Assembly (NCBI RefSeq): GCF_900116515.1
Contig: NZ_FPBA01000008.1
Span: 124,001 to 188,000 of the forward strand
DNA length: 64,000 bases
Direction: 5' to 3'
Origin: Geodermatophilus amargosae
GTDB taxonomy: Bacteria; Actinomycetota; Actinomycetes; Mycobacteriales; Geodermatophilaceae
The position numbers were made by a program, and so were the translations under genes. The notes under the pieces are model-generated. The model was not told the DNA's origin. It searched no databases and saw only the letters and a program-made list of their open reading frames with translations. Below, piece after piece: positions 46,149-56,729 of the stretch (its first letter is position 1; each line of letters starts with the position of its first letter).

Positions 46149-47822
46149 GTGAGCGAGCCCGTGCCCCACATGACGCCCGAGCAGTTCCGGCAGCACGGTC
46201 ACGAGGTGGTCGACTGGATCGCCGACTACTGGTCGCGCATCGAGTCCTTCCCCGTCCGCTCACGGGTCTCCCCCGGTGACGTCCGCGCCGCGCTGCCGCC
46301 GTCGGCGCCCGAGCAGGGTGAGCCCTTCTCCGCCGTCCTCGCCGACCTCGACCGGGTCGTGCTGCCGGGCGTCACGCACTGGCAGCACCCGGGCTTCCTC
46401 GCCTACTTCCCCGCCAACACCTCCGGGCCGTCGGTGCTCGGCGACCTGCTCTCGGCCGGTCTCGGCGTCCAGGGCATGTCCTGGGTGACCAGCCCGGCGG
46501 CCACCGAGCTCGAGCAGCACGTCATGGACTGGCTGGCCGAGCTGCTCGGGCTGCCGGCGTCCTTCCGCTCCACCGGCACCGGCGGCGGGGTCGTGCAGGA
46601 CTCGAGCTCCGGGGCCAACCTGGTCGCGCTGCTGGCGGCCCTGCACCGCGCCAGCGGCGGGGCCACCGTCCGGCACGGCGTGCTGCCGGACGAGTACACG
46701 GTCTACGTCTCCTCGGAGACGCACTCGTCGATGGAGAAGGCGGTGCGCATCGCCGGCCTCGGCACCGACGCCGTCCGGATCGTGGAGGTCGACGGCGACC
46801 TCGCCATGCGTCCTGCCGCGCTGGCCGCCCGCCTCGAGCGCGACACCGCGCGCGGGTACCGGCCGGTGCTCGTCTGCGCCACGGTCGGCACGACGTCGAC
46901 CACGGCGATCGACCCCCTCGCCGAGATCGGGGCCATCTGCCGGAGGTACGGCGCCTGGCTGCACGTGGACGCCGCCTACGCGGGCGTGAGCGCCGTCGCC
47001 CCGGAGCTGCGGGCGCTGCAGGCCGGCGTCGAGGAGGCCGACAGCTACACCACCGACGCGCACAAGTGGCTGCTCACCGGCTTCGACGCCACGTTGTTCT
47101 GGGTGGCCGACCGCGCGGCGCTGACCGGGGCGCTGGCGATCCTCCCCGAGTACCTGCGCAACGCCGCCACCGACGCCGGCACCGTCGTCGACTACCGCGA
47201 CTGGCAGGTCGAGCTGGGCCGCCGCTTCCGGGCACTGAAGCTCTGGGCGGTCGTGCGCTGGTACGGCGCCGAGGGACTGCGCGCGCACGCCCGGTCCGGG
47301 GTCGCGCTGGCGCAGGAACTGGCCGGGTGGGCCGACGCCGACGACCGCTTCGACGTCGCCACGCCGCATCCCCTGTCGCTGGTGTGCCTGCGGCCGCGCT
47401 GGCCGGCCGACGTGGACGCCGACGTGGCCACGATGACCCTGCTGGAGCGGCTCAACGACGGCGGCGAGGTCTACCTGACCCACACCGCCGTGCGCGGCTC
47501 GGTGGTGCTGCGGGTGGCCATCGGCGCGCCCACCACGACGCGGGCGCACGTGGAGCGGGCGTGGGCGCTGCTGTGCGAGGGCCACGACTGGCTGGCGGCC
47601 GACTTCGCCGAGCAGGCCGCCGAGCGGGCGCGGGCGGAGGCCGAGCGCAAGGAGGCCGAGCGCCGGGCGGCCGAGGAGGAGGCCGCGCGGCGCCGCGCCG
47701 AGGAGCGGGCGGCGGAGCAGGCGGCAGAACAGGCGGCGGCGCAGCAGGTCGCGGAGGAGGCCCCGGAGGAGGCCCCGGCCGACGACGAGCCGGTGGCGGC
47801 TACTCCCCCAGTGACCGGATGA
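46149..47822 (+). CDS. PLP-dependent aromatic amino acid decarboxylase-family protein
   Basis: A 557-residue group II decarboxylase (DOPA/tyrosine/tryptophan decarboxylase family). PEQFRQHGHEVVDWIADYWS and HWQHPGFLAYFPANTSGPSV start the fold; HVDAAYAGVSAVAPE holds the PLP-ring aspartate; K306 in TTDAHKWLLTGFDATLFWVA forms the Schiff base. The likely reaction is decarboxylation of an aromatic L-amino acid to its amine. The substrate is uncertain. The last ~85 residues are an Ala/Glu/Arg-rich coiled coil (EAERKEAERRAAEEEAARRR) ending in an acidic Pro-rich tail, which is not part of the family. The last 23 bases overlap the convergent tesB gene. Confidence 0.9.
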   Translation: MSEPVPHMTPEQFRQHGHEVVDWIADYWSRIESFPVRSRVSPGDVRAALPPSAPEQGEPFSAVLADLDRVVLPGVTHWQHPGFLAYFPANTSGPSVLGDLLSAGLGVQGMSWVTSPAATELEQHVMDWLAELLGLPASFRSTGTGGGVVQDSSSGANLVALLAALHRASGGATVRHGVLPDEYTVYVSSETHSSMEKAVRIAGLGTDAVRIVEVDGDLAMRPAALAARLERDTARGYRPVLVCATVGTTSTTAIDPLAEIGAICRRYGAWLHVDAAYAGVSAVAPELRALQAGVEEADSYTTDAHKWLLTGFDATLFWVADRAALTGALAILPEYLRNAATDAGTVVDYRDWQVELGRRFRALKLWAVVRWYGAEGLRAHARSGVALAQELAGWADADDRFDVATPHPLSLVCLRPRWPADVDADVATMTLLERLNDGGEVYLTHTAVRGSVVLRVAIGAPTTTRAHVERAWALLCEGHDWLAADFAEQAAERARAEAERKEAERRAAEEEAARRRAEERAAEQAAEQAAAQQVAEEAPEEAPADDEPVAATPPVTG

Positions 47823-48675
47823 GCCCCTCCTGGGCGACCGTGGCCACGTGCCGGCCGTCCGCGGTCCAGATGCTGCCGAAGCACAGCGCGCGGCCCTCGG
47901 ATGCGGCCGGGCTGTCGGTCTCGTAGAGGAACCACTCGTCGGCGCGGACCGGCGCGTGGAACCAGATGGCGTGGTCGAGGCTGGCGCCGACGTAGCGCCC
48001 GCCCCAGCCGCCGCCGACCCGGGCCAGGCCCGCCGACAGCAGCGTCAGGTCGCTGACGAAGGTGAGCGCCGCGGCGTGCACCCCGGCGTCGTCGGGCAGC
48101 CGGCCTGCCACCCGGAACCACGCGTGCGCCTGGGTGCGCGGCGGGGACTTCGGCTCCGGGGCGAAGGGGTCGGACAGCGGCCGCTGCTCCACCGCCCGGC
48201 TGATCTCCAGCGCCGGCGCGGCCCGCTCGCCGTACCCGGCGGCGTGGTCGGCCAGGGTGAGCAGCTCGTCGGGGGCGGGGACCTCCGGCATCGCGCGGGC
48301 GTGGGCAACGACGGCCGGCTCGCCGGCGTGGAAGTCCGCCGTCAGGGCGAACACGGCGACGTCCTCACCGCGGCGCTGCTGGCAGGCGATGACCCGGCGG
48401 GTGGAGAAGGACCGGCCGTCGCGGATCCGCTCGACGGTGTAGCGCAGCTCCTCGTTCGGGTCGCCGGGCCGCAGGAAGTACGAGTGCAGCGAGTGCACGC
48501 CACGCCCGCCGGGCACCGTCCGCGCCGCGGCCATGAGCGCCTGCCCGGCGACCTGGCCGCCGAAGATGCGCTGCAGCCTGGTCGTCGGCGTCTGCCCCAC
48601 GAAGAGGCCGGGCGAGCGCTCCTCGAGGTCCAGGACGCCCATCAGCGCGGCGGCCTGGGTCTCCCCACCGCTCAC
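47800..48675 (-). CDS. tesB: Acyl-CoA thioesterase II
   Basis: A 291-residue double-hotdog thioesterase that hydrolyses medium- and long-chain acyl-CoA. TTRLQRIFGGQVAGQALMAA and VHSLHSYFLRPGDPNEELRY mark the first domain. VGASLDHAIWFHAPVRADEW is the second, with the catalytic Asp-His region. The GTG at 48675 overlaps the pyk stop (GTGA); pyk-tesB is a conserved actinobacterial pair. Its 3' end overlaps the decarboxylase gene on the other strand. Confidence 0.95.
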   Translation of the reverse strand: MSGGETQAAALMGVLDLEERSPGLFVGQTPTTRLQRIFGGQVAGQALMAAARTVPGGRGVHSLHSYFLRPGDPNEELRYTVERIRDGRSFSTRRVIACQQRRGEDVAVFALTADFHAGEPAVVAHARAMPEVPAPDELLTLADHAAGYGERAAPALEISRAVEQRPLSDPFAPEPKSPPRTQAHAWFRVAGRLPDDAGVHAAALTFVSDLTLLSAGLARVGGGWGGRYVGASLDHAIWFHAPVRADEWFLYETDSPAASEGRALCFGSIWTADGRHVATVAQEGLIRSLGE

Positions 48676-50087
48676 GAGTCCGTGCCGACTTCGTGCACCC
48701 GGATCAGGTTGGTCGAGCCGACCGTGTTCGGCGGGCTGCCGGCGACGACGACGACGCGGTCGCCGACCCGGAGCCGGCCGATCGACAGCAGCGAGAAGTC
48801 CACCTGCTCCACCATGTCGTCGGTGTGCTCCACCGAGGGCACGAGGAAGGTCTCCACGCCCCAGGACAGCGCCAGCAGGCTGCGCACCCGGCCGTCGACG
48901 GTGAAGGCCAGCAGCGGCTGGCGGGGGTGCAGCGACGCCAGCCGGCGCGCGGTCTCGCCGGTCTGCGTGAAGGTGCACAGCGCCTTGACCTCGAGCGCCT
49001 CGCCGATGTCCTTGGCGGCCCGGACGATGGCGCCCGAGCGGGACCGGGAGCGGCGCACCAGGTCGGGCACGCGCACGTCGTCGCTCTCGACGGCGTCGAT
49101 GATGCGGTCCATCGTGCGCACCGCGGCGATCGGGTAGCGGCCCACCGAGGTCTCGCCGGAGAGCATCACCGCGTCGGCGCCGTCGAGGACGGCGTTGGCG
49201 ACGTCGGAGGCCTCGGCGCGGGTGGGCCGGGAGTTGGTGATCATTGACTCGAGCATCTGGGTGGCGACGATGACCGGCTTGTTGCGCTCGCGGGCGGCCT
49301 GCACGGCGCGCTTCTGCACCAGCGGCACCTGCTCCAGGGCCAGCTCGACGCCCAGGTCGCCGCGGGCCACCATGATCCCGTCGAAGGCCTCGACGATGCC
49401 CTCGAGGTTGGCGACCGCCTCGGGCTTCTCCAGCTTGGCGATGACCGGGACGAAGACGTCCTCCTGCCGCATGATGTCGCGCACCAGCTCGGCGTCGGCC
49501 GGCGAGCGGACGAACGACAGGGCGATGAAGTCGACCGACAGGTGCAGGGCGAAGCGGAGGTCCTCCTCGTCCTTCTCCGACAGCGCCGGGACGCTGACGG
49601 CGACGCCGGGCAGCGACAGGCCCTTGTTGTTGGAGACCTCGCCGCCCTCGACGACCAGGCACCACACGTCCGGGCCGTCGACGGCGACCACCGAGAGGGC
49701 GAGCTTGCCGTCGTCGACCAGCAGCCGGTCGCCGACGCGGGCGTCGTTGGCCAGGCCCTTGTAGGTGGTGGAGACCCGCTCGGCGGTGCCCGGTACGTCG
49801 TCGACGGTGATGCAGACCCGGCTGCCGGTGGCCCAGGCGACCGGGCCGTCGGAGAAGGTGCCGAGCCGGATCTTGGGGCCCTGCAGGTCGGCCAGGACGG
49901 CGACGGCGTGACCGGTGCGGTCGGAGGCCTGCCGCACGTTCTTGTAGGCGGCCTCGTGGTCGGCGTGCGACCCGTGGCTGAAGTTGAGCCGGGCGACGTC
50001 CATCCCCGACTCCACCAGGGCGGTGATCTGCTCGAGGGAGCTGGTGGCCGGACCGAGGGTGCAGACGATCTTCGCGCGGCGGGACAT
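48672..50087 (-). CDS. pyk: Pyruvate kinase
   Basis: A 471-residue enzyme catalysing the last step of glycolysis, phosphoenolpyruvate plus ADP to pyruvate plus ATP. RRAKIVCTLGPATSSLEQIT, MDVARLNFSHGSHADHE, DLQGPKIRLG, the catalytic-lysine region FVPVIAKLEKPEAVANLEGI and the metal site MVARGDLGVELALEQVPLVQ are all present, as is MLSGETSVGRYPIAAVRTM. The C-terminal allosteric domain is complete. ATG at 50087. Confidence 0.97.
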   Translation of the reverse strand: MSRRAKIVCTLGPATSSLEQITALVESGMDVARLNFSHGSHADHEAAYKNVRQASDRTGHAVAVLADLQGPKIRLGTFSDGPVAWATGSRVCITVDDVPGTAERVSTTYKGLANDARVGDRLLVDDGKLALSVVAVDGPDVWCLVVEGGEVSNNKGLSLPGVAVSVPALSEKDEEDLRFALHLSVDFIALSFVRSPADAELVRDIMRQEDVFVPVIAKLEKPEAVANLEGIVEAFDGIMVARGDLGVELALEQVPLVQKRAVQAARERNKPVIVATQMLESMITNSRPTRAEASDVANAVLDGADAVMLSGETSVGRYPIAAVRTMDRIIDAVESDDVRVPDLVRRSRSRSGAIVRAAKDIGEALEVKALCTFTQTGETARRLASLHPRQPLLAFTVDGRVRSLLALSWGVETFLVPSVEHTDDMVEQVDFSLLSIGRLRVGDRVVVVAGSPPNTVGSTNLIRVHEVGTDS

Positions 50088-50126
50088 GCCGCAAACGCTA
50101 GTGGGCTGCCCGGTGCCGCACGGACA

Positions 50127-50163
50127 GGGGCCGGGCCCCGCGGGTGTCGCGGGACCCGGCCCC
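50127..50163 (-). terminator. gltD terminator
   Basis: A 16-pair stem (GGGGCCGGGCCCCGCG on the plus strand) with one position that becomes a G-U wobble in the minus-strand RNA, and a five-base loop, 26 bases beyond the gltD stop and upstream of pyk. Confidence 0.82.
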
Positions 50164-50188
50164 CGGCCGGTGGTGGAGGACCGCGGTG

Positions 50189-51676
50189 CTACCGCAGGGC
50201 GACCGCCGTCGGGGTGACCGGACGGGGCAGCATCGAGCTGCCGGTCAGGTACGTGTCGACCGCGCCGGCGGCGGCGCGGCCCTCGGCGATCGCCCACACG
50301 ATCAGCGACTGGCCGCGGCCGGCGTCCCCGGCCACGAACACGCCGGGCACGGTGGACATGAACTCGTCGTCGCGGGCGACGTTGCCGCGCCCGTCGACCT
50401 CGACGCCGAGCGCCTCGACCAGGCCCTCGCGCTGCACGCCGGTGAAGCCCATCGCCAGCAGCACCAGCTGGGCGGGCAGCTCGCGCTCGGTGCCCTCGAT
50501 CTTCTGGAACCGGCCGTCGACCCGCTCCACCTCGTGGATCACCAGCGCGCGCACGCGGCCCTCGTCGTCGCCGACGAAGCGCTCGGTGTTGACCGAGTAC
50601 AGCCGCTCGCCGCCCTCCTCGTGCGCCGAGGAGACCCGCATGACCATCGGGTAGGTGGGCCAGGGGTTGCCCTCGTCCCGCTTGTCCGGCGGCGCCGGCA
50701 TGATCTCCAGCTGGGTGACCGAGCGGGCGCCCTGGCGGTGCGAGGTGCCCAGGCAGTCCGCGCCGGTGTCGCCGCCGCCGATGATGACGACGTCCTTGCC
50801 CCGGGCGGTGATCGGCGGGTCGTCGAGCTCGCCGAGCGCCTGCCGGTTGCCGAAGGGCAGGAACTCCATGGCGAGGTGGATGCCGTCGAGCTTCCGGCCC
50901 GGGGCGGGCAGGTCGCGGCCGATGGTCGAGCCCGCGGCGACGACGACGGCGTCGTACTCGCCGCGCAGCTGCTCGGCCGACAGGTCGCCCTCCCCCGATC
51001 CGCCGACCTCGACGCCGGTGACGAAGCGGGTGCCCTCGGCGCGCATCTGGTCCAGCCGCCGGTCCAGGACGGACTTCTCCATCTTGAACTCGGGGATGCC
51101 GTAGCGGAGCAGCCCGCCGACCTTGTCGGCCCGCTCGAAGACGGTGACGTCGTGCCCGGCGCGGGTGAGCTGCTGGGCGGCGGCCAGGCCCGCGGGGCCG
51201 GACCCGACGACGGCGACCTTCTTGCCGGTGCGCTGGGCCGGCGTCTGCGGCTCGACGTAGCCGTGCTCGAAGGCCTGGTCGATGATCTCCCACTCGATCT
51301 GCTTGATCGTGACCGGGGAGTCCTGCAGGTTCAGCACGCACGCGCCCTCGCAGGGCGCCGGGCACAGCTTCCCGGTGAACTCCGGGAAGTTGTTCGTGGC
51401 GTGCAGCCGCTCGATCGCGTCGCGCCAGTCGTCCCGGCGGGCGAGGTCGTTCCACTCCGGGATCAGGTTGCCCAGCGGGCAGCCGTGGTGGCAGAACGGG
51501 ATGCCGCAGTCCATGCACCGCGCGGCCTGCTGGCGCAGCGCGGCGACCGGGTAGACGCCGTCCTCCCCGTTCTGGCGGGTGAGGTAGACGTCCTTCCAGT
51601 CCAGGATGCGGACGTCGACCGGCCGCCGGGGCGGCATGGCCCGCTCGTACTTCAGGAACCCCGTGGAGTCAGCCAC
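50189..51676 (-). CDS. gltD: Glutamate synthase (NADPH) small subunit
   Basis: A 495-residue FAD/NADPH and iron-sulfur subunit that feeds electrons to GltB. N-terminal cluster cysteines C54, C57, C62 and C66 lie in ARCMDCGIPFCHHGCP, with more in GKLCPAPCEGAC. The FAD fold is KKVAVVGSGPAGLAAAQQL and the NADPH fold KDVVIIGGGDTGADCLGTSH. The GTG at 51676 lies in a 22-base sequence that is also found at the very end of gltB. It starts 53 bases after the gltB stop. Confidence 0.96.
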   Translation of the reverse strand: MADSTGFLKYERAMPPRRPVDVRILDWKDVYLTRQNGEDGVYPVAALRQQAARCMDCGIPFCHHGCPLGNLIPEWNDLARRDDWRDAIERLHATNNFPEFTGKLCPAPCEGACVLNLQDSPVTIKQIEWEIIDQAFEHGYVEPQTPAQRTGKKVAVVGSGPAGLAAAQQLTRAGHDVTVFERADKVGGLLRYGIPEFKMEKSVLDRRLDQMRAEGTRFVTGVEVGGSGEGDLSAEQLRGEYDAVVVAAGSTIGRDLPAPGRKLDGIHLAMEFLPFGNRQALGELDDPPITARGKDVVIIGGGDTGADCLGTSHRQGARSVTQLEIMPAPPDKRDEGNPWPTYPMVMRVSSAHEEGGERLYSVNTERFVGDDEGRVRALVIHEVERVDGRFQKIEGTERELPAQLVLLAMGFTGVQREGLVEALGVEVDGRGNVARDDEFMSTVPGVFVAGDAGRGQSLIVWAIAEGRAAAGAVDTYLTGSSMLPRPVTPTAVALR

Positions 51677-51750
51677 GTGCGGCCTCCATCGTCTCTAGGC
51701 GGCTCGAGTTGCAGGGTCGGGGGCGCGGGTCAGCCACGTGCGGCCTCCAT
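51668..51750. repeat. 22-bp direct repeat at the gltB/gltD junction
   Basis: The same 22 bases, starting GTCAGCCACGTGCGGCCTCC, occur at 51668-51689 and 51729-51750. On the coding strand one copy is the last codons and stop of gltB (MEAARG, stop). The other carries the GGAGG ribosome binding site and GTG start of gltD. Confidence 0.95.
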
Positions 51751-54700
51751 GACCGCGCGGTCGACGTCGGTGCCGGCGGCCTCGGCGGCCCGCCGGGCCT
51801 CCAGCGCCCGACGGTAGTCGCGCGGCATGATCACGCTGAACTGCTCCGACCAGCGGCCCCAGTCGGCCAGCAGCGCGGTGGCCACCGGCGACTCGGTCTC
51901 GGCGGCGTAGCGCACCAGGACGTCGCGCAGCCACTGCGCGGACTCGCCGTCCAGCGCCTCGACGTCGACCATCTCGGGGTTGACCCGGTGCCGGGCCAGG
52001 TCGAGGACGTAGCCGACGCCGCCGGACATGCCGGCCGCGACGTTGCGCCCGGTGGGCCCGAGGACGACCGCGCGGCCGCCGGTCATGTACTCCAGCGCGT
52101 GGTCGCCCACGCCCTCGACGACGGCCAGCGCCCCGGAGTTGCGGACGCAGAACCGCTCGCCGACCCGGCCGCGCAGGAAGAGCTCCCCGCTGGTGGCGCC
52201 GTAGCCGATGACGTTGCCGGCGACGACGTTGTCCTCGGCGGCGAAGGTCGCCTCCCGGGCCGGGCGGACGACGATCCGCCCGCCGGAGAGGCCCTTGCCG
52301 ACGTAGTCGTTGGCGTCCCCGAACAGCCGCATGGTCATGCCGCGCGGGACGAAGGCGCCGAAGGACTGGCCGGCCGACCCGGTGAAGGTCAGGTCGATCG
52401 TGCCGTCGGGCAGGCCCTCGCCACCGAAGCGGCGGGTGACCATGGAGCCCAGCATCGTGCCGACGGTGCGGTTGACGTTGCGCACCGGCAGCTCGAGGCT
52501 GACCGGCCGCGCGTCGAGCAGCGCGCCCTCGCACAGCTGGATGAGGGTCTGGTCCAGGGCGACGTCGAGGCCGTGGTCCTGGGTGCGCACCGCGCGGCGC
52601 GGGGTGCCCTCCGGCAGCGCGGGCAGCGCGAGCATCCTCGACAGGTCCAGGCCGCGGGCCTTCCAGTGGTCGACCGCCTCCCGGGTGTCGAGCAGCTCGA
52701 CGTGGCCGATGGCCTCCTCGACCGAGCGGAAGCCCAGCTCGGCCAGGTACTGCCGCACCTGCTCGGCGAGGAACTCGAAGAAGGTGACGACGAACTCCGG
52801 CCGGCCGGTGAACCGCTTGCGCAGCTCCGGGTTCTGGGTGGCCACGCCGACGGGGCAGGTGTCGAGGTGGCAGACCCGCATCATGATGCAGCCGGAGACG
52901 ACCAGCGGAGCGGTGGCGAAGCCGTACTCCTCGGCGCCCAGCAGCATCGCGATGACGACGTCGCGGCCGGTCTTCATCTGGCCGTCGACCTGCACCACGA
53001 TCCGGTCGCGCAGGCCGTTGGCCAGCAGCGTCTGCTGGGTCTCGGCCAGGCCGAGCTCCCACGGGGAGCCGGCGTGCTTCAGCGAGGTCAGCGGCGCGGC
53101 ACCGGTGCCGCCGTCGTGCCCGGAGATGAGCACCACGTCGGCGTGCGCCTTGCTGACGCCGGCTGCGACGGTCCCGACGCCGACCTCGGCGACCAGCTTG
53201 ACGTTGATCCGCGCCGCGTCGTTGGCGTTCTTGAGGTCGTGGATCAGCTGCTTGAGGTCCTCGATCGAGTAGATGTCGTGGTGCGGCGGCGGGCTGATCA
53301 GGCCGACACCGGGCGTCGAGTGCCGGGTGCGGGCCACCCACGGGTAGACCTTGCCGCCGGGCAGCTGGCCGCCCTCACCGGGCTTGGCGCCCTGCGCCAT
53401 CTTGATCTGGATGTCGTCGGAGTTGACCAGGTACTCGCTGGTCACGCCGAAGCGGCCGCTGGCCACCTGCTTGATCGCCGAGCGGCGCAGGTCGCCGTTG
53501 GGGTCGGCCACGTACCGGTCGGGGTCCTCGCCGCCCTCACCGGTGTTGGACCGCCCGCCGAGCCGGTTCATGGCGATGGCGAGGGTCTCGTGCGCCTCCT
53601 GGGAGATGGAGCCGTAGCTCATCGCGCCGGTCTGGAAGCGCTTGACGATCTCGCTGACCGGCTCGACCTCCTCGACCGGCACCGGCGGGCGCTCACCCGT
53701 CTTGATCCGGAACAGCCCGCGCAGGGTCGCGGCCTCCTCCGAGAGCTCGTCGACCGACCGCGTGTAGCGCTCGAAGACCTCGTACTGCCGCGAGCGGGTG
53801 GAGTGCTGCAGCAGGAACACCGTCTCGGGGTTGAACAGGTGCACCTCGCCCTCGCGGCGCCACTGGTACTCCCCGCCCGTCTCCAGCCGGCGGTGCGCCC
53901 GCTCGGTGGGGTTCTCCGGGTAGGCGCGCCGGTGCCGCATGGCGACCTCCTCGGCCAGCACGTCCATGCCGACGCCGCCGAGAGGACACGAGGTACCGGT
54001 GAAGTACTCGTCGACGACGTCCTGGGACAGGCCGACGGCCTCGAAGATCTGCGCCATCGTGTACGAGCCGACGGTGCTGATGCCCATCTTGCTCATGACC
54101 TTGAGGACGCCCTTGCCCAGCGCCTTGACGATGTTGCGCACGGCCTGCGCGGGCTGGACGCCGGTGAGGACGCCGTCGCGGATGAGGTCCTCGATGGACT
54201 CGAAGGCCAGGTAGGGGTTGACGGCGGCCGCGCCGTAGCCGAGCAACAGCGCGACGTGGTGCACCTCGCGGCAGTCGCCGGACTCGACGACGAGACCGAC
54301 CTCCATGCGGGTCCGCTCGCGCACCAGGTGGTGGTGGACGGCGGCGGTCATCAGCAGCGACGGGATGGGGGCGCGCTTCTCGTCGCAGTCACGGTCGGAG
54401 AGCACGATGACGCGCGCGCCGGCCGCGATGGCCTTGCTGACCTTGGTCCGCAGGTCCTCGACGGCCTGGACCAGCGCCGGCCCGCCGCCGGTCACGTCGT
54501 AGTGGCCGGTGATCCGGACGGCGGCGAAACCCGGCAGGTCGCCGTCGTCGTCGATGTGCAGGATCTTGGCCAGCTCGTCGTTGTCGATGACCGGGTAGGG
54601 CAGGTGCACCTGCCGGCAGGACGCCGGCGTGGCCGAGAGCAGGTTCTGCTCCGGGCCGAAGGTGCGCCCCAGGCTGGTCACCAGCTCCTCGCGGATGGCG

Positions 54701-56394
54701 TCCAGCGGCGGGTTGGTCACCTGGGCGAACAGCTGCCCGAAGTAGTCGTACAGCTGCCGCGAGCGGTCCGACAGCGCCGCGATCGGGGTGTCGGTTCCCA
54801 TGGAGCCGATCGGCTCGGCACCGCTGGAGGCCATCGGGGTGAGCAGGACGCGCAGGTCCTCCTCGGTGTAGCCGAAGAGCATCTGCCGGCGCACGACCGA
54901 CTCGTGGCTGGGCCGCGCGCGCCGGCGCGTAGGCAGCGAGGGCAGGTGCACCAGGCCGGCGTGCAGCCAGTCCTCGTAGGGGTGCTCGGTGGCCAGGGCG
55001 CCCTTGACCTCCTCGTCGGAGACGATCCGCCCGGAGGCGGTGTCGACGAGGAACATGCGGCCGGGCTGCAGCCGGCCCTTGGCGACCACGTCGCCGGCCG
55101 GGATGTCGAGGACACCGGCCTCGCTGGCGAGGACGACGAGGTCGTCCTTCGTGCGCCACCAACGGCCCGGGCGCAGGCCGTTGCGGTCGAGGACCGCGCC
55201 GATGAGCGTGCCGTCGGTGAACGCGACGCAGGCCGGCCCGTCCCAGGGCTCCATGATCGAGGAGTGGAACCGGTAGAAGGCCCGGCGGGCCGGGTCCATC
55301 TCGTCGTGGTTCTCCCACGCCTCCGGGATCATCATCAGCACCGCGTGCGGCAGCGAGCGGCCCGACAGGTGCAGCAGCTCGAGCACCTCGTCGAAGGTCG
55401 CCGAGTCGCTGAAGTCGCTGGCCGTGACCGGGAAGATCCGCTCCAGGCCGAGCTCGCTCGCCGGGCCGGCGGGGCCGTCGAACAGCCCGGTCTCGAGCTT
55501 GGCCTCGCGGGCGCGCATCCGGTTGCGGTTGCCCTTGATCGTGTTGATCTCGCCGTTGTGGGCGATGAACCGGAACGGGTGGGCCAGCGGCCAGCTCGGG
55601 AAGGTGTTGGTGGAGAACCGGCTGTGCACCAGCGCGATCGCCGACTCGTAGCGCTCGTCGCGCAGGTCGGGGAAGAACGCGGGCAGCTGGTCGGTGGTCA
55701 GCATGCCCTTGTAGGTGATGGTGCGCGAGGACAGCGAGACGACGTAGAGCGAGCTGCCGGCGTCGCGGGCCTCCCGCTCGGCGCGCTTGCGCAGCACGAA
55801 CGAGCGCCGCTCCAGGCGGGTGACGCCGTTGACCTCGCGCGGGCCGCCGAAGGCCGCCGCGTCGGCGCGGGCGCCCATCGTCTCGGCGACGAACAGCTGC
55901 CCGAAGTGCGGCATGACGGCGCGCGCGGTGGGGCCGAGGTCGGCGCCGTCGGGGTCGACCGGCACGTCGCGCCAGCCGAGGACGGTCAGGCCCTCCTCGG
56001 CGGCGATCCGCTCGACGTCGGCGTAGCGGGCGGCCCGCTCGTCGGGGTCGACGGGGAGGAAGGCGATGCCGACGGAGTACTCGCCCACGGGCGGCAGGTC
56101 GAAGTCGACGCCGGCGCGCAGCAGCGCGTCGGGCACCTGGGTCAGGATCCCGGCGCCGTCCCCGGAGTTGGGCTCGGAGCCGGCGGCCCCGCGGTGGTCG
56201 AGGTTGTGCAGCGCGGTCAGGCCGGCGGCCACGATCTGGCGCGAGCGGCGTCCGCGGGCGTCGGCCACGAAGGCGACGCCACAGGCGTCCGAGTCGTTGG
56301 CCGGGTCGTAGAGACCGGAGGCCGGCGGAGTGGCCGAGAAGGGGACCGCCGAGCTGGTGGACGCGCGGCGGGCGGGGGTGGTGGACCCGGACAT
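51730..56394 (-). CDS. gltB: Glutamate synthase (NADPH) large subunit
   Basis: A 1554-residue enzyme making two glutamates from glutamine and 2-oxoglutarate. The nucleophile is Cys38 in [15 protein letters not shown], exposed after cleavage of a propeptide of about 37 residues. The class II amidotransferase domain, the central domain, the FMN-binding synthase domain ([28 protein letters not shown]) and the 3Fe-4S cysteines ([20 protein letters not shown]) follow. A C-terminal beta-helix domain rich in Gly ends it. ATG at 56394 has GGAG five bases upstream; a GTG six bases earlier is possible. Confidence 0.97.
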   Translation of the reverse strand: MSGSTTPARRASTSSAVPFSATPPASGLYDPANDSDACGVAFVADARGRRSRQIVAAGLTALHNLDHRGAAGSEPNSGDGAGILTQVPDALLRAGVDFDLPPVGEYSVGIAFLPVDPDERAARYADVERIAAEEGLTVLGWRDVPVDPDGADLGPTARAVMPHFGQLFVAETMGARADAAAFGGPREVNGVTRLERRSFVLRKRAEREARDAGSSLYVVSLSSRTITYKGMLTTDQLPAFFPDLRDERYESAIALVHSRFSTNTFPSWPLAHPFRFIAHNGEINTIKGNRNRMRAREAKLETGLFDGPAGPASELGLERIFPVTASDFSDSATFDEVLELLHLSGRSLPHAVLMMIPEAWENHDEMDPARRAFYRFHSSIMEPWDGPACVAFTDGTLIGAVLDRNGLRPGRWWRTKDDLVVLASEAGVLDIPAGDVVAKGRLQPGRMFLVDTASGRIVSDEEVKGALATEHPYEDWLHAGLVHLPSLPTRRRARPSHESVVRRQMLFGYTEEDLRVLLTPMASSGAEPIGSMGTDTPIAALSDRSRQLYDYFGQLFAQVTNPPLDAIREELVTSLGRTFGPEQNLLSATPASCRQVHLPYPVIDNDELAKILHIDDDGDLPGFAAVRITGHYDVTGGGPALVQAVEDLRTKVSKAIAAGARVIVLSDRDCDEKRAPIPSLLMTAAVHHHLVRERTRMEVGLVVESGDCREVHHVALLLGYGAAAVNPYLAFESIEDLIRDGVLTGVQPAQAVRNIVKALGKGVLKVMSKMGISTVGSYTMAQIFEAVGLSQDVVDEYFTGTSCPLGGVGMDVLAEEVAMRHRRAYPENPTERAHRRLETGGEYQWRREGEVHLFNPETVFLLQHSTRSRQYEVFERYTRSVDELSEEAATLRGLFRIKTGERPPVPVEEVEPVSEIVKRFQTGAMSYGSISQEAHETLAIAMNRLGGRSNTGEGGEDPDRYVADPNGDLRRSAIKQVASGRFGVTSEYLVNSDDIQIKMAQGAKPGEGGQLPGGKVYPWVARTRHSTPGVGLISPPPHHDIYSIEDLKQLIHDLKNANDAARINVKLVAEVGVGTVAAGVSKAHADVVLISGHDGGTGAAPLTSLKHAGSPWELGLAETQQTLLANGLRDRIVVQVDGQMKTGRDVVIAMLLGAEEYGFATAPLVVSGCIMMRVCHLDTCPVGVATQNPELRKRFTGRPEFVVTFFEFLAEQVRQYLAELGFRSVEEAIGHVELLDTREAVDHWKARGLDLSRMLALPALPEGTPRRAVRTQDHGLDVALDQTLIQLCEGALLDARPVSLELPVRNVNRTVGTMLGSMVTRRFGGEGLPDGTIDLTFTGSAGQSFGAFVPRGMTMRLFGDANDYVGKGLSGGRIVVRPAREATFAAEDNVVAGNVIGYGATSGELFLRGRVGERFCVRNSGALAVVEGVGDHALEYMTGGRAVVLGPTGRNVAAGMSGGVGYVLDLARHRVNPEMVDVEALDGESAQWLRDVLVRYAAETESPVATALLADWGRWSEQFSVIMPRDYRRALEARRAAEAAGTDVDRAVMEAARG

Positions 56395-56729
56395 GATCAC
56401 TCCCGTCGTCGGCTCGCGCGCCGTCCCGGGGAGGACGGCGCGGGGCGCGGGGCCCGGCCGGTGGTCAGAGGTGCGGTGCGTCAGCAGATGCGGGGCACGA
56501 CGAGCAGCGGAGGACAGCGGTAGCCGGCGACCGGCCGGGACACGGTGGCCCGGGCCGGTTGGAGGACCGGCGGCCCCACGGGTGGTGCCGCGGGGTCGTC
56601 GTCCCGCGGGGCAGCGCTGGCCCGGTTCCGACGCGTGGACCCACCAGGATCACCGGTGGATCTGAACGGAAGGGTACACAGCCGTAACACCCTGCCCACC
56701 GGTGGAAACGGGTCGGTCAGCGTGTCCGT
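56395..56729. other. gltB upstream region
   Basis: 335 bases between the lgt stop and gltB start. Short open frames on either strand have poor coding character and no family match. The interval holds the candidate gltB promoter (56671-56698) and, close to the start codon, a ten-pair hairpin CGCGCCGTCC/GGACGGCGCG with a six-base loop (56417-56442) that would lie in the gltB leader RNA. Confidence 0.6.
56671..56698 (-). promoter_or_regulatory. Candidate gltB promoter
   Basis: On the minus strand TGGGCA (-35-like, 56693-56698) and TACCCT (-10-like, 56671-56676) are 16 bases apart, about 275 bases before gltB. This is one of the less GC-rich spots in the region. The match to the vegetative consensus is only moderate. 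Confidence 0.3.

Noticed and set aside
51709-56523. A very long open frame (about 1600 codons) on the plus strand
   Set aside because: It is antisense to gltB. Long antisense frames are expected in very GC-rich genes, and its product is Arg/Gly/Val/Asp-rich with no family match.
56465-56699. Short open frames before gltB as possible leader peptides
   Set aside because: Poor codon use, no ribosome binding sites, and no run of glutamine or glutamate codons that would suit attenuation of glutamate synthase.
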